The notes under the pieces were generated by a model that saw only the letters and a list, made by a program, of their open reading frames with translations, was not told where the DNA came from and made no database searches. Source: Palsa-504 sp963744005 (GTDB lineage Bacteria > Actinomycetota > Actinomycetes > Streptosporangiales > Streptosporangiaceae). Taken from it: a DNA stretch of 64,000 bases. A program made the position numbers and the translations under genes. Shown here in pieces: positions 18,747-26,435 of the stretch. Numbering within the stretch: position 1 is the first letter of the stretch; the number at the start of each line of letters is the position of its first letter. The stretch is taken from positions 186,001-250,000 of the forward strand of contig CAVURU010000002.1 in the NCBI GenBank assembly GCA_963744005.1, given 5' to 3'.

Positions 18747-19424
18747 GTGGGCGCGGCGATCGGCCAGGCCCTGCCGCTGGCGGTCGGCGTCGCGCTGAGC
18801 CCGGTGCCGATCATCGCGGTCGTGCTGATGCTCATGTCGGAGCGCGCCCGCCTGAACGGGCCCGGGTTCGTGCTGGGGTGGCTGGTCGGCCTGGCCGCCC
18901 TGGGCGCGATCGTGCTGGCCGTGGCGGGCCCGGCCAGCACCAGCGACGACGGCCACCCGGCCACCTGGGCCAGCGTGCTGAAGCTGGTGCTGGGCCTGCT
19001 GCTCATCGGGGTGGCGGTCCGCCAGTGGCGCGGGCGGCCGAAACCCGGGCAGGAGGCCGAGGCGCCGAAGTGGATAGGCTCGATCGAGCGGTTCAGCCCG
19101 CCGAAGGCGACCGGGGCGGGCGCGGTGCTGTCCGCCGTCAACCCGAAGAACACCCTGCTGGCCGTGGGGGCCGCGACCGGGATCGCGCAGACCGGGATCG
19201 GGGCCGCCGACCAGGCCATCGCCTACGCCGTGTTCGCGCTCGTGGCCACGGTCGGCGTGGCCGCTCCGGTAGTGATGTACTTCGTGCTGGGCGAGCGGTC
19301 CCGGCAGATCCTGACCGGCCTGCGGGACTGGATGGGCCAGCACAACGCGGCCATCATGGCCGTGCTGTGCCTGGTCATCGGGGCCAAGCTGATCGGCGAC
19401 GCGATCAGCGGCTTCACCGCATGA
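18747..19424 (+). CDS. GAP-family (Sap, sulfolipid-addressing-like) membrane protein
   Basis: A 225-residue protein with about six hydrophobic helices and the LysE/GAP-like pattern, including SAVNPKNTLLAVGAA after a cytoplasmic loop. It resembles the GAP/Sap family of actinobacteria, whose founder helps move sulfolipid or glycopeptidolipid across the membrane. GTG 18747 directly follows the FGE stop (TAG 18744-18746), so both genes are probably on one transcript. The cargo here is unknown. Confidence 0.75.
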   Translation: MGAAIGQALPLAVGVALSPVPIIAVVLMLMSERARLNGPGFVLGWLVGLAALGAIVLAVAGPASTSDDGHPATWASVLKLVLGLLLIGVAVRQWRGRPKPGQEAEAPKWIGSIERFSPPKATGAGAVLSAVNPKNTLLAVGAATGIAQTGIGAADQAIAYAVFALVATVGVAAPVVMYFVLGERSRQILTGLRDWMGQHNAAIMAVLCLVIGAKLIGDAISGFTA

Positions 19425-19589
19425 GCCAGTGACGTGACGGAATCTTCATGCTTGGTCACCCGTCGCTACGGGTACATAACGCTCGGGCATTTGTGGGTGT
19501 TATCGCGCATTCGTCTTCCCGCCCGGGCTATCTTGCTCTGGCCGGGCAATCGCTGCACGTCCGGGCCACTTTTGCCCATGGGAGGGGAC

Positions 19590-19841
19590 GTGAGCACCCA
19601 TTGCTACCGGATCACCATTGACGGTGTTCTCGGTGAGATGGGGCGCGAAGCGTTCGCGGATTTCCTCATCGAGCCCGGCGGCGGCACTACCGTGCTGACC
19701 GGCGAGCTGGATCAGGCCGCCCTGTACGGCGCGCTGAACCGCGTCCTGTCGCTGGGCCTGGAGCTGATCGAGCTGAGCCGGGTGACCGAGGGCCGCGCCT
19801 TAATTCAGTCTGGCCTCATTATTCTGGCGGGGCCTGCTTGA
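19590..19841 (+). CDS. Small paralogous protein A (~83 aa)
   Basis: GTG 19590 follows GGAGGGG (19581-19587); an in-frame ATG at 19578 is the alternative. The protein has the same pattern as two neighbours on the other strand (19819-20025 and 20117-20344): a first strand Y-x-I, GxLG, an AFADF segment, a TVLTGELDQAALYGALNR stretch and a hydrophobic LGLELIEL end. It extends a little further (RALIQSGLIILAGPA) and its last 23 bp overlap the 3' end of gene B. A short family often found near actinobacterial regulators; function unknown. Confidence 0.6.
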   Translation: MSTHCYRITIDGVLGEMGREAFADFLIEPGGGTTVLTGELDQAALYGALNRVLSLGLELIELSRVTEGRALIQSGLIILAGPA

Positions 19842-20025
19842 CGTCGACCAGCTCGAGGCCGAGCGCGCGGATCCGGTCCAGGAGCTCGTGCAGGTCGCCC
19901 TGGTCGAGGTCACCGGACAGCACGGTGATGGTCGGTTCCACCTCGACCAGCATGTCCGCGAACGCCTCCCGGGCCGCGGGACCGAGCGAGCCGACCACTC
20001 TGATCTCGTAGCTACGCCTGGCCAT
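19819..20025 (-). CDS. Small paralogous protein B (68 aa)
   Basis: ATG 20025 is preceded by GGGAGG five bases upstream. The 68-residue protein resembles A and C: YEIRVVGSLG, AFADMLVEV, TVLSGDLDQGDLHELLDR and LGLELVDV. Predicted alpha/beta fold, no membrane segment, no cysteine pair. A 17-bp palindrome lies 65 bp upstream. Function unknown; size and acidic composition suggest a soluble regulator or partner protein. Confidence 0.7.
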   Translation of the reverse strand: MARRSYEIRVVGSLGPAAREAFADMLVEVEPTITVLSGDLDQGDLHELLDRIRALGLELVDVKQAPPE

Positions 20026-20089
20026 CAGGGCCTCCCAGGGGAATCGGGACGTCATTCGCCCATCGTGACAGCGGCGGGCCCGGTAAAGA

Positions 20090-20106
20090 TCATCCGCCAG
20101 CGGTGA
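20090..20106. promoter_or_regulatory. 17-bp palindrome site 2
   Basis: TCATCCGCCAGCGGTGA, 65 bp upstream of small gene B (20025) and just before the end of gene C. Confidence 0.5.
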
Positions 20107-20116
20107 ATCGTGCCTC

Positions 20117-20344
20117 TCACCCGGCGCGCCGCCGGGGACGGCTGAGCCGCCGCGCCTCCAGCAGCTCGGCGCCCAGCAGCCGGATCCGCTCCAGCAGGCC
20201 GTGCAGGGCGGCCTGGTCGAATTCGCCGGTGATGACGGTGACCTGGCCCTGCGAGGCCACATTGAGGCCGGCGAAGGCGGCCTCGGGAGCCTCGCCGAGC
20301 TGGCCGGCGAAGCGGATCACGTAGCTGGGCGGCTGGGCTGTCAT
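20117..20344 (-). CDS. Small paralogous protein C (75 aa)
   Basis: ATG 20344. Third member of the local trio: YVIRFAGQLG, AFAGLNV, TVITGEFDQAALHGLLER and an LLGAELLEA end, followed by a basic tail (RRLSRPRRRAG) absent from A and B. It lies downstream of the LAL regulator gene, read in the same direction and 104 bp after its stop. A 17-bp palindrome (20413-20429) is 69 bp upstream of its start, so it probably has its own promoter. Function unknown. Confidence 0.7.
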   Translation of the reverse strand: MTAQPPSYVIRFAGQLGEAPEAAFAGLNVASQGQVTVITGEFDQAALHGLLERIRLLGAELLEARRLSRPRRRAG

Positions 20345-20412
20345 GGCGCAACGGCGTCCGATCCATACGACGGCGTGAAACCTCATCGTGACCGTCGGTG
20401 CGTACGGCGGGC

Positions 20413-20429
20413 TCACCCACGGCGGGTGA
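20413..20429. promoter_or_regulatory. 17-bp palindrome site 3
   Basis: TCACCCACGGCGGGTGA, a near-perfect dyad, between the LAL regulator stop (20449) and small gene C (start 20344, 69 bp away). Confidence 0.65.
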
Positions 20430-20448
20430 AGGAACTCCGGCGGGGGGC

Positions 20449-22995
20449 TCAGATCAGCTCGAGCTCGCGGGCGCGCTGTACCGCCTCGCGGCGGCGCGAC
20501 ACGGTGAGCTTGCGGTAGATGCTGGCGATGTGCGTCTTGACCGTGTTCACCGACAGGAACAGCTCGCCGGCGATCTCGGCCGCCGGCATGCTGGTGCCCA
20601 GGAAGCGCAGGATGGTCAGCTCGCGCTGGGTCAGCGCCTCCGGCAGGTACCGCGGGATGGCTGGCTCGGGCTGGGCGGGCGCCTCCGGTGAGACGCGCGG
20701 GCGGGGCACCGGCCACTGCGCCGCGACCGCGGGATGCCGGGCGAGCAGGTCAGCGAACGTGTCCGCGCCTTCCAGGAAGGGCAGCACGATCTCGCCGCGG
20801 GAGATCTCCAGGGCCCGGACCAGGATGTCCACGGCCCGGCCGGGATCGTGGTCCAGCAGCGCGATCCGGGCCTCGCAGATGAGCGCCTCGACCAGGACCA
20901 GCCGGCCCGCCTGCGGGCTGGCCGCGGTGGGCACGCTGCGCACGCAGTCCCGGGCTTGCCGCAGGTCGCCCAGGGCGAGGTAGGCGCGGGCCCGGGGCGC
21001 GGCGGTCAGCACGGCGAACTCCGTGCCGAGGTAGCCCTGCAGCAGCCGGAGCGCCGCCTGCGGCCGCCCGAGCGACGTGTCGAGATCGGCGAGCAGGGCG
21101 TCTCGCTGGACGGTCAGGACCGGCGGGAGACGGCGGCCGAGTTCCTCCAGGGTCTGCCGGGCCTGGTGCACCTGCCCCTCGGCCAGCATGACCTTGGCCC
21201 GGCCCAGCTCGAGGACCACTGCGAGGCCTGGGTCGGAGCCGACCACGTCGGGCAGCAGGGTCTGCTGCAGGGCCCGGATCAGGCCGTCGAAGTCGCCGGC
21301 GACGGCGGCGCGCAGCCCGGCGGCGAGGTCGAGCGCGGGCGGCAGGCTCAGTTGCTGCCGGGTCCGGAGGGCGCGGGCTCGCAGGCCGGCCTCGTCGGCG
21401 TGCTGGGTCCGGGACCACAGGCTGTCGACGAACGCCACCATGCCGAGCGCCTCCAGCTCCAGGCCGGGCATCCCGTCGCGCTGCGCCTCGGCTCGGGCCT
21501 CGTCGAGCAGGACCGCGACCTGCTCGTGCCGGCCGTGCCAGAGGGAGGTGCTGGCCTGGGCGAGCAGGACGGCGGCCCGCAGGCCCGGCGGCCGCGGCGG
21601 CGTGATCTCGCCGTCCGGGCCGAGCAGGCGGCGGGCGGCCGCGTCGACGGCTCCGAGGTCGAAGGCCTGCTGGCCCAGGACGAGCTCGACCAGGTCGGCG
21701 GTGAGGAACAGGTCCGGGTCGGTCAGGGCCGGATCGGACTTGACCGACGGGAGCCGGCCCAGCTCACTGGCCGCCGAATCAGCGTCGGCGAAGGCGGCTG
21801 CGATGGCCGAGCCGGCCAGCGCGAATTCGGCCGCCCGCCGCGGCCCGGTGCCCTCGGGCAGGCGCAGCGGCAGCAGGTCTTCGAGCCCCAGCCCGGACAG
21901 GTCCAGCCGGTGGACGAACGCGGCCGCGAAGCCGCCCCGGGTGATCAGCTTGGCGACGTGGTGCCGGTTGCCGGCCCGGACGGCCCAGCACAGGGCGTTG
22001 CGGAGGTCGCCTGCGCTCTCGAACCAGGCGGCGGCGCGCTCCTGCAGGGCGCGCACGTCGTGGCCCATGCTGCGCCGCAGCAGGTAGCGGAGGATCTCGG
22101 CGAACAGCTGGTGGTAGCGGAACCGCTCGTGGGCGGCATCCAGCGGGATGACGAACGAGTTCTCCCGGGCCAGCCGGGCGAGCATGTCTCCGCACCCGGT
22201 CATGCCGGTCACCGTGTCAGCCAGCGGCCCGGTCACCTCGTCCAGGAAGCTGATCTGGATCAGCATCCGGCGCTGCGGCTCGGGCTGCTGGTCGAGGACC
22301 TCGCTGACCAGGTACTCGCCGATGCTGCCCGAGCCCATGGCGAGCTCGGTGACGAACTCCGACGGAGACGGCGTCGCTTCCATCCGCATGGCGGACAGCT
22401 GCACGCCGGCCGCCCAGCCCTCGGTCCGGGACACCAGCCGCTCCAGGTCGGGCGCGGGCAGGTACACGTCGTGCTGGGCGAGCACCTCGGTGGTCTCCGC
22501 CGTGGTCATGGCCAGGTCGTCCGCGCGAAGCTCGGCCATCTGCCCGGCCAGCCGGTACCGGTGCAGCGGCAGCAGCGGATCGCTGCGGGCGGCCAGGATC
22601 AGCCGCAGCCCGGGCCGCCCGCCGCCGATCAGCCGGTCCAGCCGGGCCAGCAGGACCGGATGCGTGATCAGGTGCGCGCCGTCGACGACGACGGCGAGAT
22701 CGCCGGGCGCCCCGTTCCCGGCTTCCTCGTGGTCCTGCAGGGCAGATTCGAGCAGCCGGCCGAACCGCCACGGCTGGGCATCGGCGGGGGTCACGGTGAG
22801 CCAGGCGACGTGGTGCCCGGCGCGCCGGGCCCAGTCGGTCAGCAGCACCGTCTTCCCGGCGCCCGGGCCAGCGGAGAGCAAGGTGAGCGGGACGCCGGCG
22901 GCCTGGTCCAGCCCGGCCAGCAGGCGGGGGCGCGAGACGTGTCGCGGCGGGAGCGGCGGCACGGCAAAAGGTGCGTACGGTACTGCACCAGCCAT
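20449..22995 (-). CDS. LuxR-family LAL (MalT-like) regulator
   Basis: An intact 848-residue ATP-binding LuxR regulator. Walker A GPGAGKT is at 43-49 and a Walker B-like LAVVVDGAHL near 100-110; the ATPase is followed by winged-helix and TPR-like repeats, and the last 60 residues are the LuxR DNA-binding domain (LTQRELTILRFLG, AAEIAGELFLSVNTVKTH). The protein acts in the cytoplasm as an ATP- and ligand-dependent activator. ATG 22995 is preferred over GTG 23016. The gene is beside the trio of tiny proteins and is among the 17-bp sites, which makes it a candidate reader of them. Inducer unknown. Confidence 0.9.
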   Translation of the reverse strand: MAGAVPYAPFAVPPLPPRHVSRPRLLAGLDQAAGVPLTLLSAGPGAGKTVLLTDWARRAGHHVAWLTVTPADAQPWRFGRLLESALQDHEEAGNGAPGDLAVVVDGAHLITHPVLLARLDRLIGGGRPGLRLILAARSDPLLPLHRYRLAGQMAELRADDLAMTTAETTEVLAQHDVYLPAPDLERLVSRTEGWAAGVQLSAMRMEATPSPSEFVTELAMGSGSIGEYLVSEVLDQQPEPQRRMLIQISFLDEVTGPLADTVTGMTGCGDMLARLARENSFVIPLDAAHERFRYHQLFAEILRYLLRRSMGHDVRALQERAAAWFESAGDLRNALCWAVRAGNRHHVAKLITRGGFAAAFVHRLDLSGLGLEDLLPLRLPEGTGPRRAAEFALAGSAIAAAFADADSAASELGRLPSVKSDPALTDPDLFLTADLVELVLGQQAFDLGAVDAAARRLLGPDGEITPPRPPGLRAAVLLAQASTSLWHGRHEQVAVLLDEARAEAQRDGMPGLELEALGMVAFVDSLWSRTQHADEAGLRARALRTRQQLSLPPALDLAAGLRAAVAGDFDGLIRALQQTLLPDVVGSDPGLAVVLELGRAKVMLAEGQVHQARQTLEELGRRLPPVLTVQRDALLADLDTSLGRPQAALRLLQGYLGTEFAVLTAAPRARAYLALGDLRQARDCVRSVPTAASPQAGRLVLVEALICEARIALLDHDPGRAVDILVRALEISRGEIVLPFLEGADTFADLLARHPAVAAQWPVPRPRVSPEAPAQPEPAIPRYLPEALTQRELTILRFLGTSMPAAEIAGELFLSVNTVKTHIASIYRKLTVSRRREAVQRARELELI

Positions 22996-23102
22996 CGCTG
23001 CGTCCTCTCCCCGCACCCCTTACCGGCATCTCTGCCCATAACCCCCGCGACGGTAAACGCGTTTCCGGCGGTAACCCGCTCTGGCCTGGGCGAAAGACCG
23101 GA

Positions 23103-23119
23103 TCACCCGGGAAGGATGG
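23103..23119. promoter_or_regulatory. 17-bp palindrome site 4
   Basis: TCACCCGGGAAGGATGG, one base off in the right arm, 36 bp upstream of the holin-like gene at 23155 and 108 bp upstream of the divergent LAL gene. Confidence 0.5.
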
Positions 23120-23154
23120 CCCGCGGCGGGTCGCGAGCTGGTTTGCTAGCGGCC

Positions 23155-23544
23155 ATGATCATCCGCCTGGCCGTCCGGCTCGTGGTCCTCGCCGTGATCG
23201 TCGGCGTGGTGGTGAAGATTGTCCCGGGCATCCACCTGAACGGCGGCTTCGGCTGGCTGCTGTGGATCGCGCTGATCTTCTCGGTCGTCAACCTCATCCT
23301 GGGCCCGCTGTTCCGGCTGCTCAGCCTGCCCTTCATCGTCTTGACCCTGGGGTTGTTCCTGCTGGTGGTGAACGCGGCGCTGCTCGGCATCACGGCCGCC
23401 CTGACCTCCCACCTGAGCATCGACAACTTCTGGTCGGCGCTGCTGGGCGGCTTGCTCATCGGGGTCTTCAGCTGGCTGGCCGAGCTGGTCCTGCACCTCG
23501 GCCGGCGCAGCAAGCACCGCCGGGAGGCCCGGGCGGAGGCCTGA
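23155..23544 (+). CDS. Four-TM holin-like (PF04020 type) membrane protein
   Basis: A 129-residue protein made of four hydrophobic segments (about 5-25, 33-50, 56-80, 90-112) and a basic tail. It matches the actinobacterial phage holin family/4-TM family, whose members are not phage genes and whose role is unknown. ATG 23155. A 17-bp palindrome lies 36 bp upstream. The neighbours YccF and HdeD are also small stress-associated membrane proteins. Confidence 0.75.
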   Translation: MIIRLAVRLVVLAVIVGVVVKIVPGIHLNGGFGWLLWIALIFSVVNLILGPLFRLLSLPFIVLTLGLFLLVVNAALLGITAALTSHLSIDNFWSALLGGLLIGVFSWLAELVLHLGRRSKHRREARAEA

Positions 23545-23601
23545 GCGCGCCGTGGCCATGGACATCGACACGGCGGCCGCCGCAGCGCCGGGCCGCCCGG
23601 G

Positions 23602-23997
23602 CTAGATCACCCCGGTGTAGGCCTCGTCGACCGGCACGATGCGGACCCCGAGCGGCAGCAGGGTGACCGGGATGATCTTGAAGCTGGCCAGCCCGAGCGG
23701 GATGCCGATGATGGTCAGGCAGAGCGCGACCCCCGAGACCAGGTGCCCGACGGCCAGCCACCAGCCGAACAGGATGATCCACAGGATGTTCCCGATCAGC
23801 GAGGCCACGCCCGCGCCCGGGCGGCGGTCGATGGTCCGGCCGAACGGCCACAGCACGTAGGACGCGATCCGGAAGGACGCGATCCCGAACGGGATGGTGA
23901 TGATCAGGATGAAGCACACCAGCCCGGCCAGGGCATAGGCCAGCGCCATCCACAGGCCGCACAAGACCAGCCAGATCACGTTCAGGATGAGCCGCAT
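23602..23997 (-). CDS. YccF-family inner membrane protein
   Basis: A 131-residue YccF-domain protein. The two similar halves each have a hydrophobic pair with conserved IPFG and IGIPLG turns and the WPFGR motif. It was called from ATG 23997, which has no clear ribosome site, but the palindrome 36 bp upstream and the convergent arrangement fit this start. It is divergent from HdeD, with the shared palindrome site 5 between them. Function unknown in any organism. Confidence 0.8.
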   Translation of the reverse strand: MRLILNVIWLVLCGLWMALAYALAGLVCFILIITIPFGIASFRIASYVLWPFGRTIDRRPGAGVASLIGNILWIILFGWWLAVGHLVSGVALCLTIIGIPLGLASFKIIPVTLLPLGVRIVPVDEAYTGVI

Positions 23998-24032
23998 CGT
24001 CCCATTTGACCACCGGCGAGGCCCGGAGAGCC

Positions 24033-24049
24033 TCACTCCGGCCGGGTGA
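24033..24049. promoter_or_regulatory. 17-bp palindrome site 5
   Basis: TCACTCCGGCCGGGTGA, in the divergent gap: 36 bp from YccF (23997) and 61 bp from HdeD (24110). Confidence 0.65.
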
Positions 24050-24109
24050 TGACGCCCGGACCGGCTCGGAGCGATGGTGCTAGCAGGAACCTACGTCAGG
24101 AGTTCCGCC

Positions 24110-24697
24110 ATGGAATCTGGCGACAACGACCCGTACGCACCGGGGCTGCTGATGGCCCGGTCATGGCCGGCCACGGTGATCCTGGGCGCCCTCACGCTGA
24201 TCCTCGGCCTGGTGGTGAGCTTCCACCCAGGCGGCTCGCTGAACGTGGTGGCCGTCCTGCTCGGCATCACCATGATCTGCTCCGGGCTGTTCCACCTGAT
24301 CCGGATCTTCGGGCCGGGGGAAAGCCACATCTGGCTCGGCATCACCGGCCTGCTGCTCATCGTCATCGGCGTCGTCCTCATCCGGCACCTGCACCTGACC
24401 CTGGCGCTGATCGGGCTGTTCGTCGGCATCTCCTGGATCGTGCAGGGGGCCACGGCGCTGATCTCGGGCCTGGCCGGGCCATCCGGCGAAGGACGAGGCT
24501 GGTGGATCGCCTTCGGGGCGATCAGCGTGATCGCCGGGATCGTCGTGGTGGCCACCCCGGTGACGTCGGTGACGTTCCTGGCCGCGCTGCTCGGCATCTG
24601 GTTCGTCGTCATCGGCCTGTTCGAGATCATCGCCGGGTTCATGCTCCGGCGGGCCGCGAGCACCGCCGACGGCACGCTGGCACATCACCCGGCCTGA
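24110..24697 (+). CDS. HdeD family (DUF308) acid-resistance membrane protein
   Basis: A 195-residue protein with six hydrophobic helices in three pairs, as in HdeD. E. coli HdeD is linked to acid resistance at high cell density. ATG 24110 follows CAGGAG. The gene is transcribed from a shared divergent region with YccF and ends at a hairpin (24700-24721). Its stop codon lies inside palindrome site 6, which precedes the next gene. Confidence 0.85.
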   Translation: MESGDNDPYAPGLLMARSWPATVILGALTLILGLVVSFHPGGSLNVVAVLLGITMICSGLFHLIRIFGPGESHIWLGITGLLLIVIGVVLIRHLHLTLALIGLFVGISWIVQGATALISGLAGPSGEGRGWWIAFGAISVIAGIVVVATPVTSVTFLAALLGIWFVVIGLFEIIAGFMLRRAASTADGTLAHHPA

Positions 24698-24701
24698 GTG
24701 A
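24685..24701. promoter_or_regulatory. 17-bp palindrome site 6
   Basis: TCACCCGGCCTGAGTGA overlaps the HdeD stop codon and is 60 bp upstream of the small membrane gene at 24761. Confidence 0.5.
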
Positions 24702-24721
24702 TTCCGGGGCCGCCCGGAATC
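24700..24721. terminator. Hairpin after HdeD gene
   Basis: GATTCCGG (24700-24707) pairs with CCGGAATC (24714-24721) across a six-base loop, directly after the HdeD stop. Confidence 0.5.
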
Positions 24722-24760
24722 GGCACATTTGAGGCCGCCTAGTTGCGAAGGATGGGTTTC

Positions 24761-25042
24761 ATGAGCAATGGCGAGAGTCCGGCCAACGGGCCGCAGTTCA
24801 GGACGGCGCCGCTGGTCACCAGTGCGGTCCTGGTCGGAGCGGGCACACTGATCGCGCTGGCCGGGCTGGCCGTGGGCGCGGCCCACGTGGCGTCCGCCAC
24901 CCGGCAGTGGATCGACGAGATGGAAGTGCCGCCGAGCGAGCAGGCCCGGCAGAAGTGGGCCCAGGCCCGGACGGCCATGGCCGCGGGGGCGGCCGCCTGG
25001 CAGAACGGCACGCCGCCGACCGAGGTAACGGCAGCCGGCTAG
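24761..25042 (+). CDS. Small single-TM protein, unknown
   Basis: A 93-residue protein with one hydrophobic helix (about 24-46, SAVLVGAGTLIALAGLAVG) and a charged helical C-terminal region containing two Trp residues. ATG 24761 follows GAAGGA; upstream ATG 24752 and GTG 24743 are alternatives. I do not recognise a family. It sits in the run of small membrane proteins, 60 bp after a 17-bp palindrome. Confidence 0.6.
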   Translation: MSNGESPANGPQFRTAPLVTSAVLVGAGTLIALAGLAVGAAHVASATRQWIDEMEVPPSEQARQKWAQARTAMAAGAAAWQNGTPPTEVTAAG

Positions 25043-25120
25043 CCGGTCCCGGAGCACGCACCCCGGTCCGTTCGGTACCTGGCGGTCGGTACCCCAAGGT
25101 CACGGGCGGACCGGCTGGTC

Positions 25121-25137
25121 TCACCCCTCACGGGTGG
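25121..25137. promoter_or_regulatory. 17-bp palindrome site 7
   Basis: TCACCCCTCACGGGTGG, one base off in the right arm, 72 bp upstream of the DUF1269 gene at 25209. Confidence 0.5.
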
Positions 25138-25208
25138 GGCGCGGGCCGGGCCTGATTGATGGACTTGTCCGCGTCGTAGTCAGCTTCCAGTGACGAAAGA
25201 AGGCAACC

Positions 25209-25703
25209 ATGTCGGACCTGATCGCGATCGGCTACCCCGACGAGACCACTGCGGACGCCGCCGCCGACGAGGCCCGGCGGCTGGCCCAGGACCTGATCAT
25301 CGAGCCCGATGCGATCGCCGTGATCGTCCGGGACAAGGACGGCAAGTACCACACCCACACCAGCCACCATCTGGTCGGCGGCGGGGCCACCTGGGGCATG
25401 TTCTGGGGCCTGCTGTTCGGGATGCTGTTCTTCATTCCAGTCCTGGGCCTGGCCGTAGGAGCCGGGCTGGGGGCGATCATGGGCAAGATCACCAAGTCCG
25501 GCGTGGACGAGCAGTTCGCCAACCAGGTCCGCGGCCTCATCCAGCCGGGTACCTCGGCCCTGTTCCTCATGGTGGAGAAGGTCACCCCGGACAAGGCGGT
25601 CGAGGCGATGAGCAAGTACGGCGGCACGGTCCTGAAGACCTCGCTGTCCAAGGAGGGCGAGAAGGAGCTCCAGGAGGCCCTGCACGGCGGCGGCGCCAGC
25701 TGA
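25209..25703 (+). CDS. DUF1269 family membrane-associated protein
   Basis: A 164-residue DUF1269 protein. Residues 1-50 form an alpha/beta domain (DLIAIGYPDETTADAAADEA), 60-95 a glycine-rich hydrophobic hairpin (GMFWGLLFGMLFFIPVLGL), and the C-terminal part is again soluble. ATG 25209 has GAAAGAAGG upstream. The 3' end touches the ion channel gene in a CTGA overlap, so the two are probably co-translated and may work together at the membrane. Confidence 0.85.
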   Translation: MSDLIAIGYPDETTADAAADEARRLAQDLIIEPDAIAVIVRDKDGKYHTHTSHHLVGGGATWGMFWGLLFGMLFFIPVLGLAVGAGLGAIMGKITKSGVDEQFANQVRGLIQPGTSALFLMVEKVTPDKAVEAMSKYGGTVLKTSLSKEGEKELQEALHGGGAS

Positions 25704-26389
25704 CAGCCACCAAGGCTCCAGGACAGGGCCGTACCGCGCCGTCACGCCGTGGCGGCCGGTACGGCCTGCTGCTCCTGGTCCTGATCGGCACCTACCTGCT
25801 GGCCTCGTTCGGCCGGACCACGCTGGCCACCGAGCTCCAGGTGGTCCTGTTCGCCGCGGTGCTGCTCATCGCGCTGCGCACGTCGCCGCTGCCGTCCCCG
25901 TGGCCGCTCGTCATCGGCGCGGTGACGATACTCGGCACGGCGGTGACGTTCTGGACGTCGCTGAACAGGTCCGGGACCGGGAAGGCGGCCGAGGACCTGT
26001 GGAAGACCCTCCTGCTGCTGGCCGCGGTGATCATGGTGGTACGCCGGGTCCTGGCCAAGCCCCGGGTCACCATCCAGAGCATCTACGGCGCGCTGAGTGC
26101 CTACATGATCATCGGGCTAATGTTCGCCTCCGCGTACGCCGCCCTGGATCACCTGAGCACGTCCAGCTTCTTCGCCGACGGCCAGCCGGCCAACACGCAG
26201 ACGTTCCAGTACTTCAGCTTCACGACACTGACCACCCTCGGCTACGGGGACTTCACCGCGGCGCAGGACAGCGGCCGCTCGATCGCGGTGCTGGAGGCCA
26301 TGACCGGCCAGGTCTTCCTGGCCACCCTGGTGGCCCGGCTGGTGTCGGCCTACCGGGGCCCCAGCAACAGCAGCGACGGCGGCGAGTAG
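25700..26389 (+). CDS. Two-pore-helix type K+ channel (ion channel domain)
   Basis: The frame ends in an Ion_trans_2 pore: TTLTTLGYGDFTAA near the C-terminus is the K+ selectivity filter, flanked by helices. Upstream are three or four hydrophobic segments. No ATG, GTG or TTG starts the first membrane helix in this frame. The only suitable start is CTG 25700, which overlaps the DUF1269 stop as CTGA and would give a 229-residue protein starting (L)TATKAPGQG. An internal GTG near 25838 would lose the first helix. So the start is uncertain; coupling to DUF1269 translation is likely. Confidence 0.75.
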   Translation: MTATKAPGQGRTAPSRRGGRYGLLLLVLIGTYLLASFGRTTLATELQVVLFAAVLLIALRTSPLPSPWPLVIGAVTILGTAVTFWTSLNRSGTGKAAEDLWKTLLLLAAVIMVVRRVLAKPRVTIQSIYGALSAYMIIGLMFASAYAALDHLSTSSFFADGQPANTQTFQYFSFTTLTTLGYGDFTAAQDSGRSIAVLEAMTGQVFLATLVARLVSAYRGPSNSSDGGE

Positions 26390-26435
26390 CAGGGCCGCGG
26401 GTCACGGGCCCGGCTCGCTCACCGGCCTGGCTCGC

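Noticed and set aside
19458..19473. ACCCGT-CGCT-ACGGGT before small gene A
   Set aside because: A perfect dyad but without the TCA/TGA ends and with a different spacer, so not counted with the 17-bp family.
20734..23544. A 936-codon open frame antisense to the LAL gene, and similar long antisense frames at 30697-33378 and 39648-40703
   Set aside because: They are rich in Gln, Gly, Arg and Ala in a pattern expected of the GC-rich opposite strand, with no motifs or ribosome sites; the sense genes are clear.
23155..23544. Phage origin of the holin-like gene
   Set aside because: The family name is misleading; there is no other phage gene and the gene lies in a chromosomal cluster with its own regulatory site.
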